A stretch of DNA of 64,000 bases from Larix kaempferi (GCA_027924585.1 BSBM01000597.1:5905501-5969500); one strand, 5' to 3'. Positions 36,095 through 47,600 are shown, counted from the first letter of the stretch. Numbers and translations: made by a program. The notes: generated by a model not told the origin, from the sequence alone.

Positions 36095-37026
36095 AAACCA
36101 TTTGAACCTAAAACAGAAAACCATTTCAAAACAAAAACCAAAACAATTTTAAATTTGAAATACTTTTAGGATTTTAAATTTATTTTGCATTTATTTGTTT
36201 AAAAATTATTTGGTATGTGAATTTGTAAGCAGAAATGCTGCCAATTTTTTTTCAATCCTTCGAGAACGCCAAGAAGATTAAAAAAAAACATATATTAATA
36301 TTAATATTATAATATAAAAAATTTAAAAATAAGTATTAATAATATATATAATCATATATTGTTTATTAATTTTTACTTAATTTATTTTTTAAAAAGTATT
36401 TAATAAATTAATAATATAATATAAAAAATTAAAAAACGAATATTAATAATATATAATCATAGATTATTAATCATAACCATAACCATAACCAACTTGCCAA
36501 ATTTTCTTAAATAGGATCCCCTCTGAGGCCATGAAGAGTATGTCCACAATGTGAGCATCAATGAAGATAAATTGGCCTGGAACCATAATGGATAGCTTGG
36601 AAAAATTCCCAACATCAGGTGGCCTAATGTCATTAGATGATCAGGTGGCCTAACATAACATTATTAATATTAAAATAGGAAACATTTTATAAATATGATA
36701 ATATTAATATTGTTTACATTATTAAAAAAAACTATCAATACTTATTTATAAAAATAAAAATAAAATAAAGACATATTGTGGAGAGAAATTCTCTTGTAGA
36801 CAAGAAAATATCATAAAAAAAATTAACATATAATAAATTAAATTATTATTATTAAAATAAAATAAGAAATAATTTAAATTTGTAGTAAACTGTAATGGTT
36901 TATATTTCAAATAATTACTTTAATTAAAGTTCATTATATTTAATAATGATTGCTTACGAATAGACTGTGGTAAAATATTGTTAAGAGTTATTATAATTAA
37001 TCACAATCAATTATAATTAAATATGG

Positions 37027-37430
37027 TCTATGTGTTGATTATATGATTTTTATGATTAACTATGATATTATGACTTTTATTTGACGTAAATATTCCATCC
37101 ATGTCTAGGTTGGATATTTTGTGTCATAATTAAACATTTCTATGTGTTGATTATATGATTTTATGATTAACTATTATATTATGACTTTTATTTGACGTAA
37201 ATATTCCATCCATGTCTAGGTTTGATATTTTGTGTCAATCATATATAATATTGAGATCTTTTACCTATTATATATATATATGAAATTAATGAAAAAAATT
37301 AATCATAAAAACAATAACATTTCTTTAAATGTAATTAGTAAAAAAACTATTATATATAGATGAAATTAATGAAAAAAATTAATCATAAAAACAATAACAT
37401 TTCTTTAAATGAAATTAGTAAAATAAAAAA
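37027..37430. repeat. Two adjacent tandem duplications (112 bp and about 81 bp)
   Basis: CTATGTGTTGATTATATGAT starts at 37028 and 37140. ATGAAATTAATGAAAAAAAT starts at about 37279 and again at about 37361. AT-rich and non-coding. Confidence 0.8.
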
Positions 37431-37559
37431 CTAAACGTAGGATAATAACATTTTTTTTTAATTCTTTACATAATTATATACATGATATCTTATGTTAAAA
37501 TTTAAAAATTAGATACATATCACTACGAGTTAATATTGCCTTCTCCCGCACATGCCCTA

Positions 37560-38330
37560 TCTACAGAGGTGTCGTCCTCCACAGCCTGGCCTCCCTTGCC
37601 CGTGATCTTCACCAAACCAGTCGCACCCGCAGAGGTAATACCAGATCACCAGATCCCAAAGCAGGGGGTCGATAGAAATGTATCCCCATCTTGCTAGCCA
37701 TTATGTCGATTTTCTTGTACATTAGTTGACAATCTCTATTATGTTCTTTCCAAGCCCGTGCTAGCTCCTTGTCACCAATTTCCTTGTTCACAACTTCACT
37801 CGTTCCATGAGGACATGGGAGAGAAGCCCCTTTGTAGCCCAGTAGGTCGCCATGAGCTTGTCGTAGGATGCCATCCTGCCAACAGTTGTCCTCAGGTATT
37901 GCACCCATTTTGTCACCTCCTCTCTAACTTACTCAATCTTGAGGGATTTAACTTGTTCCCATAAATTCTTCTCGACCTTCTCGATATCCCCGCAGATAGT
38001 TTGGGGGATTCTTTCTCGGAAGAAACAAGCCACTTGATAGACCCGCCTTTGCTCCAGAGTCACCCTCGGGGAATTTTCTTCCTTAACCTTCCTTCCTTTC
38101 TTTGTAGCCTTATTTCCCCTAGGAGCCATGACGACCTTCCAAGAGGTTTCCCGATATTCCTTACATAGGAATTCCAAGACTAAGCACCGTAAAATCTTTA
38201 GGACGACGAATAAGCTAGGAAATTTGCATGTCGATCCCGCCTTTCCTTCCTCATGTATAGCCTTGTCACCACTCTGATCCTTAATTTCTTTCATTATAGT
38301 TATGTCCTGTCCATCAAGTCGCTGATTATC
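37560..38330 (-). pseudogene. Unrecognised coding remnant
   Basis: GC content rises and two frames on the - strand read like protein. 38294-37929 contains a basic stretch (APRGNKATKKGRKVKEEN) and RVYQVACFFRERIPQTI; 37908-37609 contains DKELARAWKEHNRDCQLMYK. Between them a further readable piece (VTKWVQYLRTTVGRMASYDK) sits in another frame, so at least two shifts have occurred. I do not recognise a family. Position and base composition suggest cargo of T or an older insertion. Confidence 0.4.
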
Positions 38331-38559
38331 CCTGGCTTCAATGCACTACTTCTATTAGATTGTGTCCTCTGGACGAGGATGCGGTTGTATTCCTTCCTTC
38401 TCATTATTCTTGCGGTAGGGTAAATGCTCATTCAATTAAGCATTGATTTCCTTAGTACTTGTATCATCGACATGAGTGGCGCTATTTTATTCCAGGAACC
38501 TTCCTTTCACTTGATGGTTGAGGATCAATAGGAGCAAACTCTATTCCAGTGGTGGCCTT

Positions 38560-38845
38560 GAATTTGAATTGGAATTGAAATTGAATTTGGAATTGCATTT
38601 GAAATTTGAAATTTAAATTTAAATTTGAATTTGAAATTGAAATGTGAAATTTGGAATAGAATTTGAATTTGAAACTGAAATGTGAAATTTGGAATAGAAT
38701 TTGAAATTTGAATTGAATTTGAATTTGAAATTGAAATGTGAAATTTGGAATAGGATTTGAAATTGAAATGAGAAAATTTGAAATTGAAATGTGAAATTTG
38801 GAATAGAATTTGAAAGAAAATTAGAATTAGAAATTAAAATGTGAT
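38560..38845. repeat. Low-complexity minisatellite
   Basis: Repeats of GAATTTGAAATTGAAATGTG and GAAATTTGGAATAGAATTTG with a period near 33-40 bases. The long - strand frame across it (NFTFQFQI repeats) is a by-product. Confidence 0.85.
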
Positions 38846-38879
38846 GTAGATAGTCCTGAAGAGAGAGATTCGGTGCTTC

Positions 38880-40084
38880 GTGCTTCGCAAAGCACGAGAG
38901 GATCTGATGTCGTCTGACAGGGTGGCCATCGGCAACACTCCCATTCACCGAGGAGTGATGCCAGGCCGGGGTCGACTGCCACTGGTGGCGGCAGCAGGAG
39001 AGATAGTGTGTCGATTCATCCCGACGACATACATGTGGATCCCCAAGAGGAGGATTTGCAACAAGACATAAGTGCATCAGATGCGTATTTTTTGTTATCA
39101 CATTTTTAGTAAATTTTTAGTATATATTGCATTGAATTTCAACTACAAGTTATAATATATATTTTTAGTAACATTTGTGTTTTGGTTTGGATCGCAGGTG
39201 CCCCATCAGGGGGATTGTACGATGATGAGGTTGCACAGATCACTCTCACTGACATCATTTCCCAATGAGAGTGGGTGAGCTCATGTGTGAGCACTTTCAG
39301 GGAGGATTCTCCCACACGGCGATCTTTGTCGATGATGTTATCGATGATTGACGAGATGTTGACCCTCTACAGGAGGGTAGGACCTCTCAGTGACATTTGG
39401 TGACATTCATGCCAGAGGAGGAGAGATGGTGTCATTGGGATCCACAAATGGGAGGATGTCAAAGTCACCATAAGAGGGCATGACATCAAGGGTGCTTTAT
39501 TCGACATTCCTCGTGACCGTGCCCCCGGTCAACCGCTTAGACTCAGGGAGTTTAAGTTGGAGGTCGCTGCACCACATATATATGATAGATTCGTGGGAGC
39601 GTGGGGCATGTTCCCCCACCATGACCAGGTCCCATTGCACTTTGCAAAACATGTTTATGCAGAGTTTGTTTTGGACATGCACCCAGATTACACTAGCACA
39701 GGGTCCCAGTTCTATGGGGCTGGTAGGGGATGCTCCTACTAATGTCCTGGAGCTCGGAGAGACCCTGCCTTCGTGCCACCTGCTCCGAGGTTGATACCAC
39801 TTCCAGACAGGGCGGTTATCAGGTCGGGGGATGTGGCACAATCATCCCAGCTTGCTATAGAGGCTAGAGCTGAACTTGCAGACTCGTTGTTCACTGCCTT
39901 GGGAAGTGTTGCTATTGTTGCGCATGGAGAGGCATCTAGACCACCCCCTCCACCTGCAGAGCCAGATATAGAGCATGTCTCTAGTGACATGCTCAGGATT
40001 TTCGATCGCGAGACCCTACTGCGGTATGCTGAGTTAGCGCGAGATGCATACTTTCAGTTATATCGTAGATGCGTATGCTGAGCT
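38880..40084 (+). pseudogene. GC-rich unrecognised coding remnant, convergent with the transposase-like gene
   Basis: Two open stretches stand out. 39557-39740 contains VAAPHIYDRFVGAWGMFPHH, PLHFAKHVYAEFVLDMHPDY and STGSQFYGAG. After a stop, 39773-40081 contains PPAPRLIPLPDRAV, ARAELADSLFTALGS and LRIFDRETLLRYAELARDAY. Upstream, 39440-39556 reads in a related frame (VTIRGHDIKGALFDIPRDRA). A likely AT-rich intron (about 39075-39198, ending TTTGGATCGCAG) separates an acidic N-terminal stretch. Stops and shifts make it a pseudogene. I do not recognise the family; the Pro-rich hinge and helical end look like a mobile-element accessory or gag-like protein, but that is a guess. Confidence 0.45.
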
Positions 40085-40095
40085 AGTACACCGTT

Positions 40096-41060
40096 CTAGT
40101 GCCTTTTGCAAAAATCCAGAAATGTGTCATAGTATAGTTGAAATTCAACGTGGTACCGACAGCAACAAGTGTCGCGAATCGTATTTGGCCTAATATACCA
40201 TGGTTTCAATTTGTTGAACATGCTAAATGATATTTGAACACCAGGATTGGTTTCTTGGAATTCCTCATAAAGTGCAACTCCCGTCATCTCCATCACATGC
40301 TTACAGTGCTACTGATAAATGCATCTAGATAAACGTTGTCACAGGACATGCTTTCGATCTGGAATAGCACGATAATGACTATCCCAAAACTCTATCACCT
40401 TCTCTCTAATGCCTGCTGCCATCCTATCTCGATATGGTTCCCTACAAATAAGAGCCCAACAAGCAGCTTCATCACTTTCATCTATCCGGACCCTGAATTT
40501 AGTATATTTGAGCAATGCTCTTTTTGAAACATTGAGCAATGATGCCATTATTGATACCATTTGATTTCTTAAGGTGCTTTGTGCCACAACAGCCATTGTA
40601 ATTGCCTTACGAGCAACTTGGGTATCATTGTTTCTTGATTTTCCAAATGAAGATAATACAATTCTTACATTTTCTATTGCATTCTGGCATGTCTTTTTTG
40701 TTTTAACATCTTGAAAACTCAACAAATTTGTGGCACGTTTCATTTTTTTGTGTTTTATCAACCCATGTAGGATTTGAGCTTGTGCCATCGTTGAGTGTTG
40801 TTCAAAATATGACTTGACTATGTTATTGACATGCTCTCTAACTCTCCGACCAGGGATCAAGTTCCCAATCTCTTCTTGTGCAGAAACAACTGCACAATCC
40901 TCTAGAAAATTTCCACCCCTTCCAACCCCACTGCAACTCCCAATTATATTTTCAATGTGAGAGGGAAAGGTGTCATGTGATGGCTGATCAGGATCATGAC
41001 GGGGCACAGGGTCATGTGATTCTTGATCACCATGATGTGATGTCTGACCATAATCTCTCC
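40096..41060 (-). pseudogene. Transposase-like gene of T, exon 2
   Basis: On the - strand the frame opens after a consensus acceptor (ACGCAG before GGAGAG at 41060) and runs 240 codons to a TGA at 40339-40341, with a TAG at 40303-40305. It then continues in the same frame to 40096. Motifs: a His/Asp-rich start (SHHGDQESHDP), ERR-like GRRVREHVNNIV, KHKKMKRATNLLSF, IREKVIEFWDSHYRAIPDRK, HCKHVMEMTGVALYEEF, FNKLKPWYIRPNTIRDTCCC and YHVEF. The FWDSHYR...RK and LKPWYIR...TCCCRYHVE pattern recalls uncharacterised transposase-like proteins of plants and algae; I cannot name the superfamily. No DDE triad can be assigned, and the C-terminal part is missing or lies beyond the convergent remnant. Confidence 0.6.
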
Positions 41061-41334
41061 CTGCGTAACATGTAAATTAAAACAAACTGAAAATTGGTTA
41101 CTTCATAGTTGTGCATTGAACTTTAAAATAGCCAGTAACCTGAAATTTGATGTGGAAATTGAAAAATTGAAAAATTGAAAATTGCATGTGAATTGAATTT
41201 TCCAACTAATACATTTAGCTTGAGAATTGTTCTAAGTAAAAATCGAAATTACTAGTAACTTGAAATTTGAAATTGCTCAAGTAACTTGAAATTGCTAGTA
41301 ACTTGAAATTTCAAATTGCTCAAGTGATACGAAC

Positions 41335-41729
41335 CGTTACACCAAAACCCTGAGGTGTTAGTGAAGGCCGCCCACTAGGATCTTAACATCTGCATCGTAT
41401 GAGCCCCGGACGAACACTGCAATGCCGACGTTGGATCTGAAACGACATGGAAGGGATCGACAACAGTTCAGCTGAAAATAGATATGGACCCCAGGTATGT
41501 TAAGCTTCCTAACAGTTCAGGTGTTTCACTCGACCACCAATGCTGTCTGAAGGCTTGCGTATTGGGGCAGTGCCCCTCACTCCACGGCTTAGGTAAAACT
41601 GATAACCGCTTGGCCACAAACGACAGCTCTTGGTTTACCTCACGAGTGGAAACTAGTCAATCAGGTAGGGGTCGTTGCCCTTTTCGCTGGCAAGTCCTCT
41701 CAATGGGCCAGCTACTTTGGGGTTCCTGT
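41335..41729. other. GC-richer fragment split by E3 (continues at 48485-48590)
   Basis: The GC content is clearly above the AT-rich intron around it. With E3 and one CCTGT removed, one + strand frame stays open across the joint for at least 70 codons (landmarks LPHEWKLVNQVG and FAGKSSQWASYF on the left, SFRAYAQVLPIVKR on the right). A second + frame is also open on the left (41484-41729). I do not recognise a protein; organellar DNA or a captured gene piece are possible origins. Confidence 0.4.
41725..41729. repeat. Target site duplication of E3, left copy
   Basis: CCTGT, identical to 48480-48484. Confidence 0.94.
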
Positions 41730-42334
41730 TGTTGATGTATATGTAACTTCGGAATGTATTTCATCTATGCATTTCATATATATTTATTGTACCTTTATTA
41801 GAGATGTGTTATTCCTCTATAAGGAAGTGTCATCATGTGGATTGATAAGTGTCGCAAGTGTGTGTACTTGCCGATGGGTTATTAGACCACCATGTGTGGG
41901 GTCAGCCCTGAAATATATATTATATTGTGGATGTACCTAGATAGACAAGTTAGCCCCATAAGGTCACTGGGCAAACAGGTTAGTATAAATAGAGATCAAG
42001 AGATCTCTATTTAGATCATTCGGAAAGTTATCTCTCTCTCACTCAGAAAGTGGCGTACTAGTGAGGAGGAGGATCATCTGCTACTAGGAGACTATCTCAA
42101 GTGTATTTTGGTTGTACTTTGGTTGAGCCATTGCTATCTCTATCTCTGAGGAAGTTGTGGGGTGTTTCACCTTAGGGTTTTCCCCACGGAAACTCTGTGT
42201 CTCTTGTCTCTCATGCTTTTGATTCTTGTGATGCTTGTCATGCTTATTGTGATTGTTATGCATTGATATAATGTATATTTTATTCTCTCAGTAAAGATCC
42301 TTGAGTATTGTGAATTAATGCTCAAAATTTAACA
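41730..42334 (+). repeat. E3 5' LTR
   Basis: Starts TGTTGATGTATATG and ends AAATTTAACA; 605 bases. It has one GGGTTATTAGACCACC unit where E1 has three. The TATA hairpin is at 41984-42013. Confidence 0.95.
41984..42013 (+). promoter_or_regulatory. E3 LTR TATA box within a 12 bp palindrome
   Basis: TATAAATAG at 41984. TAAATAGAGATC (41986-41997) pairs perfectly with GATCTCTATTTA (42002-42013). Compared with E1 both arms have changed together (GTGC/GCAC to GATC/GATC). The 3' LTR has 11 paired bases (48131-48158). Confidence 0.75.
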
Positions 42335-42346
42335 TGGTATCAGAGC
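42335..42346 (+). other. E3 primer binding site
   Basis: TGGTATCAGAGC directly after the LTR. Confidence 0.94.
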
Positions 42347-42908
42347 TAACCTAAGAAGAAGACATTTTGCAATGACAAAAACTTGAGTTTCTTGTTTATT
42401 GGGTTTCTCTCCATAGATTCTGGAAAAGAAGTATAGTAGATTGACTCTACACATCAAGGAGAATCTATCTGTCCAATCAGAATTCAATTCTGAGCATTTT
42501 CAGATTTGGCCCTAAACATTAGGGTTTCCACAAAAATAGGAATTTTTGCAATTTGAAGACATAGCTGGAAGCTCCTTGCAAAAATCGAAGTTTAGAGCTT
42601 TGGATCGAGATTTTTGGCTGGGTATATCTCCGGGAAACTCAAACCCTAATTCAGGGCTTTCCCTAGTGAACCCGGGAGGACAAAAAGGAAAATCTGAAGG
42701 GTAAAGCTTTACTGATCTCAAATTCTGAATACACCAGGCTGATCAACTCATCAAAGCACATATTTCTGTCCTTTCAGAAAATTGAAATTCACATTTTGAA
42801 TTTTTAGGGTTTTTTCGACAAACCCTAATCCGGGACCAAATCCATTTTTCAGCATTTTAAGTGGTAAGACCTAAATCTTTTCTATTTCCATTTGAAGTAC
42901 TCTTTAAT

Positions 42909-44477
42909 ATGTCTCACCACACCAAGCTTGAGGATAAGCTTGAAGGAGCTGATAACTTCCGAGCTTGGAAGTATAGGATTGGGTTAATCCTAGAAGAGAA
43001 TGAGTTGGACTCATATGTAAAAGAAGACATCCCTATCCCAGAGGATGAAGAGGCTAAGGTATTTCTTAAGAAAAACTTGGTCAAGGAAAAAAGAATCATT
43101 GCTGATTCTATCAAAGACCATCTCATACCCCATGTGTCTTCTCTAAAGACATCCAAGGAGATGTTTGACTCTTTGACCAAGCTATTTGAAGGGAAGAACA
43201 TAAATCGGAAGATGACCCTGCGGAACCAATTGAAAGGAGTAAAATTTCAGAATGGAGAAACCATTCAATCTTATTTTTCAAGGGTCTCCCAGATCAAGGA
43301 ACAACTAGAAGCAGTGGATGAAATGGTGGAGAACGGTGAAGTGGTGATGACCACTCTAAATGTCCTACCCAGGTCATGGGATTCCTTTATTCAAGGAATT
43401 TGTGCAAGGAAGAAGTTGATCTACTTCAACAGATTGCGGGAAGAATTCTCTCAAGAAGAAGCTAGGCTTGTGGCCCGAGAAGAAAAAATGGGAAATGAAG
43501 ATCAAGCTCTCACAGCACATGCTAGGAAAGGCAAGTCCAAGAAGGAATCATCTCATAACAGAAGATTCTCACACCACCATTATCATAAAGATAAGAAAGA
43601 TCTTAGATGCTTCAATTGCAATGAGAAGGGACATTTTGCTTCAGATTGTCCCAAGAAGAAGAAAGACAACAACAACTTCAATAAAAAGAAGAAGAATAAA
43701 AAAAGAAGATATCATGCTCATGCTATCGAAGATGATGAAACCCCAAAGAAGAAGGCTAGGGAAGAAAGTGATAGTGATGATGACTCATCAAGTGAAGAAG
43801 AATATGTTCTAATTTATGCTCTCATAGGTACTATCTCCCATGGTTCTAATGATTGGTTGATTGATAGTGGGGCTTCCAAACACATGACTAGGTTTAAGGA
43901 ATCTTTTGTGAATCTATCTGAACATGAATCACCCCATAAGGTGAAACTTGGGGATGATTATCAATACCCAATCAAAGAAAGTGGTGAAGCCTCCTACAAC
44001 CTAGATTCTGAAAAATATTTGAAGATGAAAGAAGTCCTTTATGTACCTCGGCTCAAGAAGAACTTACTCTCCATCTCTGCATTGGATGCAAAAGGTATGA
44101 GGGTTGCATTTGTGGATGGCCAAGTCCTAATGTGGCCAAAGGGAAAGAACATAGATGATGCAGTAGTGATTGGAGAGCAAGAGGGAGGTTTGTATAAATT
44201 GAAGGGACAACTTGAACATGCCATGGTACATGAATCCATGGAGCCAAGTGAACTTTGGCATAGAAGACTTGCTCATATGCACTATAGGGCAATTCCAATT
44301 GCAAGCAAGGTTGTAGAGGGTCTTCCTAAAATCAAGACCAAACATGAAGGTGTTTGCAAAGGATGTGCAAAAGGTAAGAATATTAAGAAGGCTTTCCCAA
44401 GTAGTGAAAGCAAGCAAAAGACATCCTGGAAATCATCCACTCAGATGTATGTGGTCCTATGTCATCCAGTTCTCTGA
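42909..44477 (+). pseudogene. gag-pol: E3 Gag-protease and pre-integrase frame
   Basis: I choose the ATG at 42909 (MSHHTKLEDKLEGADNFRAW) because it starts the standard copia gag; the frame is open further upstream without an ATG. Domains in the 522-residue frame: UBN2-type gag (about 1-200), a basic linker, a CCHC zinc knuckle at 234-247 (CFNCNEKGHFASDC, all ligands kept), a Lys-rich and acidic linker, aspartic protease DSGA at 319-322, and the pre-integrase HHCC finger (LWHRRLAHMH near 451, CKGCAKGK near 483). A one-base indel near 44418 ends the frame early and moves the integrase core to the next frame. Confidence 0.93.
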
Positions 44478-45112
44478 GTGGGTATGTTTACTATGTCTCA
44501 TTTATTGATGACTTCTCCAGGAAGACTTGGGTATACTTCTTGAAGAGCAAAGATGAGGTGTTTGATAAATTCAAGGAATTCAAAACCTTGATGGAGAATC
44601 AAAGTGACAAGAAGATCAAAACATTCAGATCCGACAATGGTGGAGAATTCACCTCAGGTGAATTCAAGAAGCTTTCTAGTGATTTAGAGATTAAGAGGGA
44701 GTTGACTGCTCCTTATAATCCTCAACAGAATGGAGTTGCTAAAAGGAAGAACAGAACAATCATGGAAGCAGCAAGGGCAATGCTACATGACCAGGATCTA
44801 CCTATGCATCTATGGGTAGAAGCAGCTATAATAGCTGTATATGTGCAGAACAGAACACCCCACAAGATATTGGACAACAAGACTCCAGAAGAGGTCCTTT
44901 TTGGTAAGAAACTTGAAGTCAGCCATCTCAGAATATTTGGTTGTCCAGTATACACTCATGTCCCAAAGGAAAAGAGGACTAAAATAGATCCTTCAGGAAA
45001 TAAGGATATCTTTGTGGGTTACAGTGAAAGCTCGAAGGCTTACAGATTATACTTTCCAAGGTTCAAGAAGATTGATGTCAGCAAGGATGAATATAAGTTC
45101 AAGGACAGGTAA
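44418..45112 (+). pseudogene. int: E3 integrase core, catalytic Glu lost
   Basis: In the shifted frame the first catalytic Asp is in IHSDVCGP (44444) and the second in FRSDNGGEF (44633). The expected Glu, 36 codons later in the conserved NGVAERKNR, is Lys (NGVAKRKNR, AAA at 44741-44743). Other landmarks: FIDDFSRKTWVYFLKSKDEV, MLHDQDLPMHLWVEA, NKTPEEVLFGKK, HLRIFGCPVYTHVP, KDIFVGYSESSKAYRLY. It ends shortly after KDEYKFKDR. The enzyme would not catalyse strand transfer. Confidence 0.92.
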
Positions 45113-45680
45113 TCTAGGAAGCAAAGATCAAGAGGGAACACACTCCAGCAGCTCCTGCAAGGATGCAGTTTTTCAAAGGGAGTTGACCATCTTCCTACAT
45201 TCCACAACAGAAAGGTGTAGAAGAAGCTACTTCAGCAGCTCCTTCCAGGAAGCAAAGACTCAGAGGGAGTCCACCCAACAAACAAACAAAGATAAGTATT
45301 TCAATTATCATTTCTTGCCTAAATAATATTATTCTTAGGAGATGTATTGTGCATATTAGAATGATTGCATTAATGAACATGATACTACTAATATGCATGT
45401 GATGGGTAAGTGGCCTATGGAACTGTACAACATTCCAGTGCTACTTATCTAGTATGAAACCTCTTTGCGGACATGATTGGGAGTAGTGCAAACTCTTAAT
45501 AATGTTTTGGTAGAGACTGGAAGGCATCTAGAAAGTTGTGGAACATCGATAAATGTTGTATTGAAGCATTGGCTAAGATAACTGCATGATTACATGCCAT
45601 ATTTCTTTATGTGTAAAGAATTTGTTCTGAAAATTATGAGATGTTTCTAATCATGCAATTTAACTTGTTTTGTAGGAAAG
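45113..45680 (+). other. E3 linker with intron-like segment
   Basis: After the integrase stop comes a serine-rich linker remnant in other frames (SSRTGNLGSKDQEGTH). From about 45294 (AAGATAAGTATTTC) to 45676 (TTTTGTAG before GAAAGACC) there is a non-coding AT-rich stretch with intron-like ends. The same stretch with the same ends is present in E1 (about 7536-7954) and E2. Confidence 0.55.
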
Positions 45681-46440
45681 ACCGTGTATCTTCACCTACA
45701 GAAGGACTACAACATTTGTTCCAGCAACAAAGATATCTATTGAAGATACTGAAGTTCCTAGGATCTGGGATGAAGAAATGGAATACCATTATCCATCGAT
45801 CACGAAGAAGATGTTTGGGATGCAGTCCCAAGACCTGACAGGGAGTCACATGTGTGCATATTGAAGAAAGCCTTAGCAAGCTCCCAGAACTTGGTGTGAT
45901 ACAAAGAGAAAGCTTGCTGCTGAGTTCGATATGAAAGATTTGGGAATGATGCATTATTTCCTAGGAATGGAGGTGTGGCAGAGTACAGGTGGGATCTTCC
46001 TTGGTCAAGGGAAGTACACAGTAGATATCCTGAAGAGATTCGGGATGATGGATTGCAAGGCCATGGCCACACCTATGGCATCGAATCTGAAGCTTCTATG
46101 TGATGCTTCATCTGAGCCGGTTGATGTCTCTATGTATCGTCAGATGATTGGGTCCTTGATGTACCTGACGAACACAAGACTAGATATTTGCTTTGCAGTG
46201 AACACATTGAGTCAGTTCCTGACAGATCCGAGGAGTGTTCATCTGGTTGCTGTAAAGCATGTTCTGAGGTACCTAAAGGGTACAGTGGATTATGGGCTCA
46301 AGTATGAGGTGAATCAAAAGTTTAACCTGCAGGGTTATGTTGATTCAGATTGGGCTGGCAGTGCTGCAGATAGGAAGAGCACATCTAGGTGCTGCTTCAG
46401 TATGGGATCAGGTGTGATCTCTTGGTTTAGCAGGAAGTAG
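45681..46440 (+). pseudogene. E3 RT/RNase H remnant with two deletions
   Basis: A short RT start (IWDEEMEYHYPSI, about 45766) runs into KESHVC-like and LKKALASS-like fragments and then directly to MKDLGMMHYFLGMEVW at 45931, so the palm with the YxDD box is gone. 45931-46437 is open and holds ILKRFGMMDCK, MIGSLMYLTNTRLDICFAV, VKHVLRYLKGT and DRKSTSRCCF. It stops at TAG 46438. The rest of RNase H (ALSTAEAEY to DVLTKPL) is deleted, joining directly to the tandem block A. Confidence 0.88.
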
Positions 46441-46459
46441 TCCTGTGTAGCGTTGAATG

Positions 46460-47600
46460 ATGAGCATCAGGATGATGTTCTGGTTTCTGCTTTGTATGAT
46501 CAGTTGGATCATTTTTATATGTATGTATGTATGCTGGATATGATCAGTTGGATCATTTATATGTATATGTATGTACGCATCATGTTGGATGCTGGATATG
46601 ATCAGTTGGATCATTTATATGTATGTACGCATCATGTTGGATGCTGGATATGATCGGTTGGATTATGTGTATGTATTTTGCATAAGCATCATGTTGGATG
46701 CTTGGACCATGTATCTGTATATGTATTAGGTAGATACATTGTATGATAAAGTAGATCATGTATGTTGATATGTATCATGTATTTGTATTAGGTGGATACA
46801 CTGTATGATCAGGTGGATCATGTATGATGATATGTATCAGGTAGATACTTGGTATGCATCAAGTAGATGCATTGTATGATCAGGATGATCATGGATGACG
46901 AGCTTCAGGATGTTGTTCCAGATGACATGCAGTAGGATGTTGCAGTGATGATAATCAGGATGATCAGGTGTACATCAGAATGATGTATGGTGAGTATCAG
47001 GTTGATACTCTGTGGCCGTGGAACAGGTTGTGCAGATAAGAATGTAAATTGTGCCCTGGGAGATTTGCAGATAGTCTTTCGAGGTTTTTCCTACGGCATG
47101 TAATTTGTACCTTGGGATATCTGGAAAATGCTCTTTTGAGGTTTTCTTGGGAGGACATATAATTTGTGCCTTGGGATATTTGCAAATAATATTTCGAGGT
47201 TTTTCCTATGGAATGTAATTTGTGCCCTGGGATATCTGGCAGATGCTCTTTCGAGGTTTTGTCCTATGGCATGTAATTTGTGCCCTGGGAGATCCGATAG
47301 GTTGAGTCGTGTGCTCATAATCAGTCCTGGGATGCTCTTTCGAGGTTTTTCCATGACCACATGTAATTTGTGCCCTGGGAGATTCGATAGGTTGAGCCTT
47401 GTGCTCGTAATCAGTCCTAGGATGCTCTTTCGAGGTTTTGTGGTGACCACATGTAATTTGTGCCCTGGGAGATCCGATAGGTTGAGCCTCGTGCTCGTAA
47501 TCAGTCCTGGGATTCTCTTTCAAGGTTTTGTGGTGGGGTCACATGTAATAAGTCCTGGAGGTCTGGACAAGATGAAAAAGGCCTCAGATGCTCTTTAGGG
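46460..47600 (+). repeat. E3 tandem repeat blocks A, B and C
   Basis: GGATATGATCAGTTGGATCA units (46490-46660), GATCAGGTGGATCATGTATG units (46730-46830), GTGCCCTGGGA...TTTCGAGG units (47051-47290) and units with GATCCGATAGGTTGAGCC and TCGTAATCAGTCC (47280-47530). The order is as in E1 and E2 but the sequence has diverged. Confidence 0.82.

Noticed and set aside
38619-39101. 160-residue - strand frame rich in Asn, Phe and Gln
   Set aside because: It is a product of the low-complexity minisatellite at 38560-38845; no domain and no codon structure.
39497-39841. 114-residue - strand frame opposite the GC-rich remnant
   Set aside because: Mirror of a GC-rich region; the + strand reading is more protein-like.
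42861-42908. Upstream extension of the E3 gag frame
   Set aside because: Would need a GTG start; the ATG at 42909 begins the conserved copia gag N-terminus.
47091-47598. Overlapping open frames on both strands over the E3 repeat block (up to 144 residues)
   Set aside because: Open only because the repeat unit length suits several frames; no protein-like conservation between elements.
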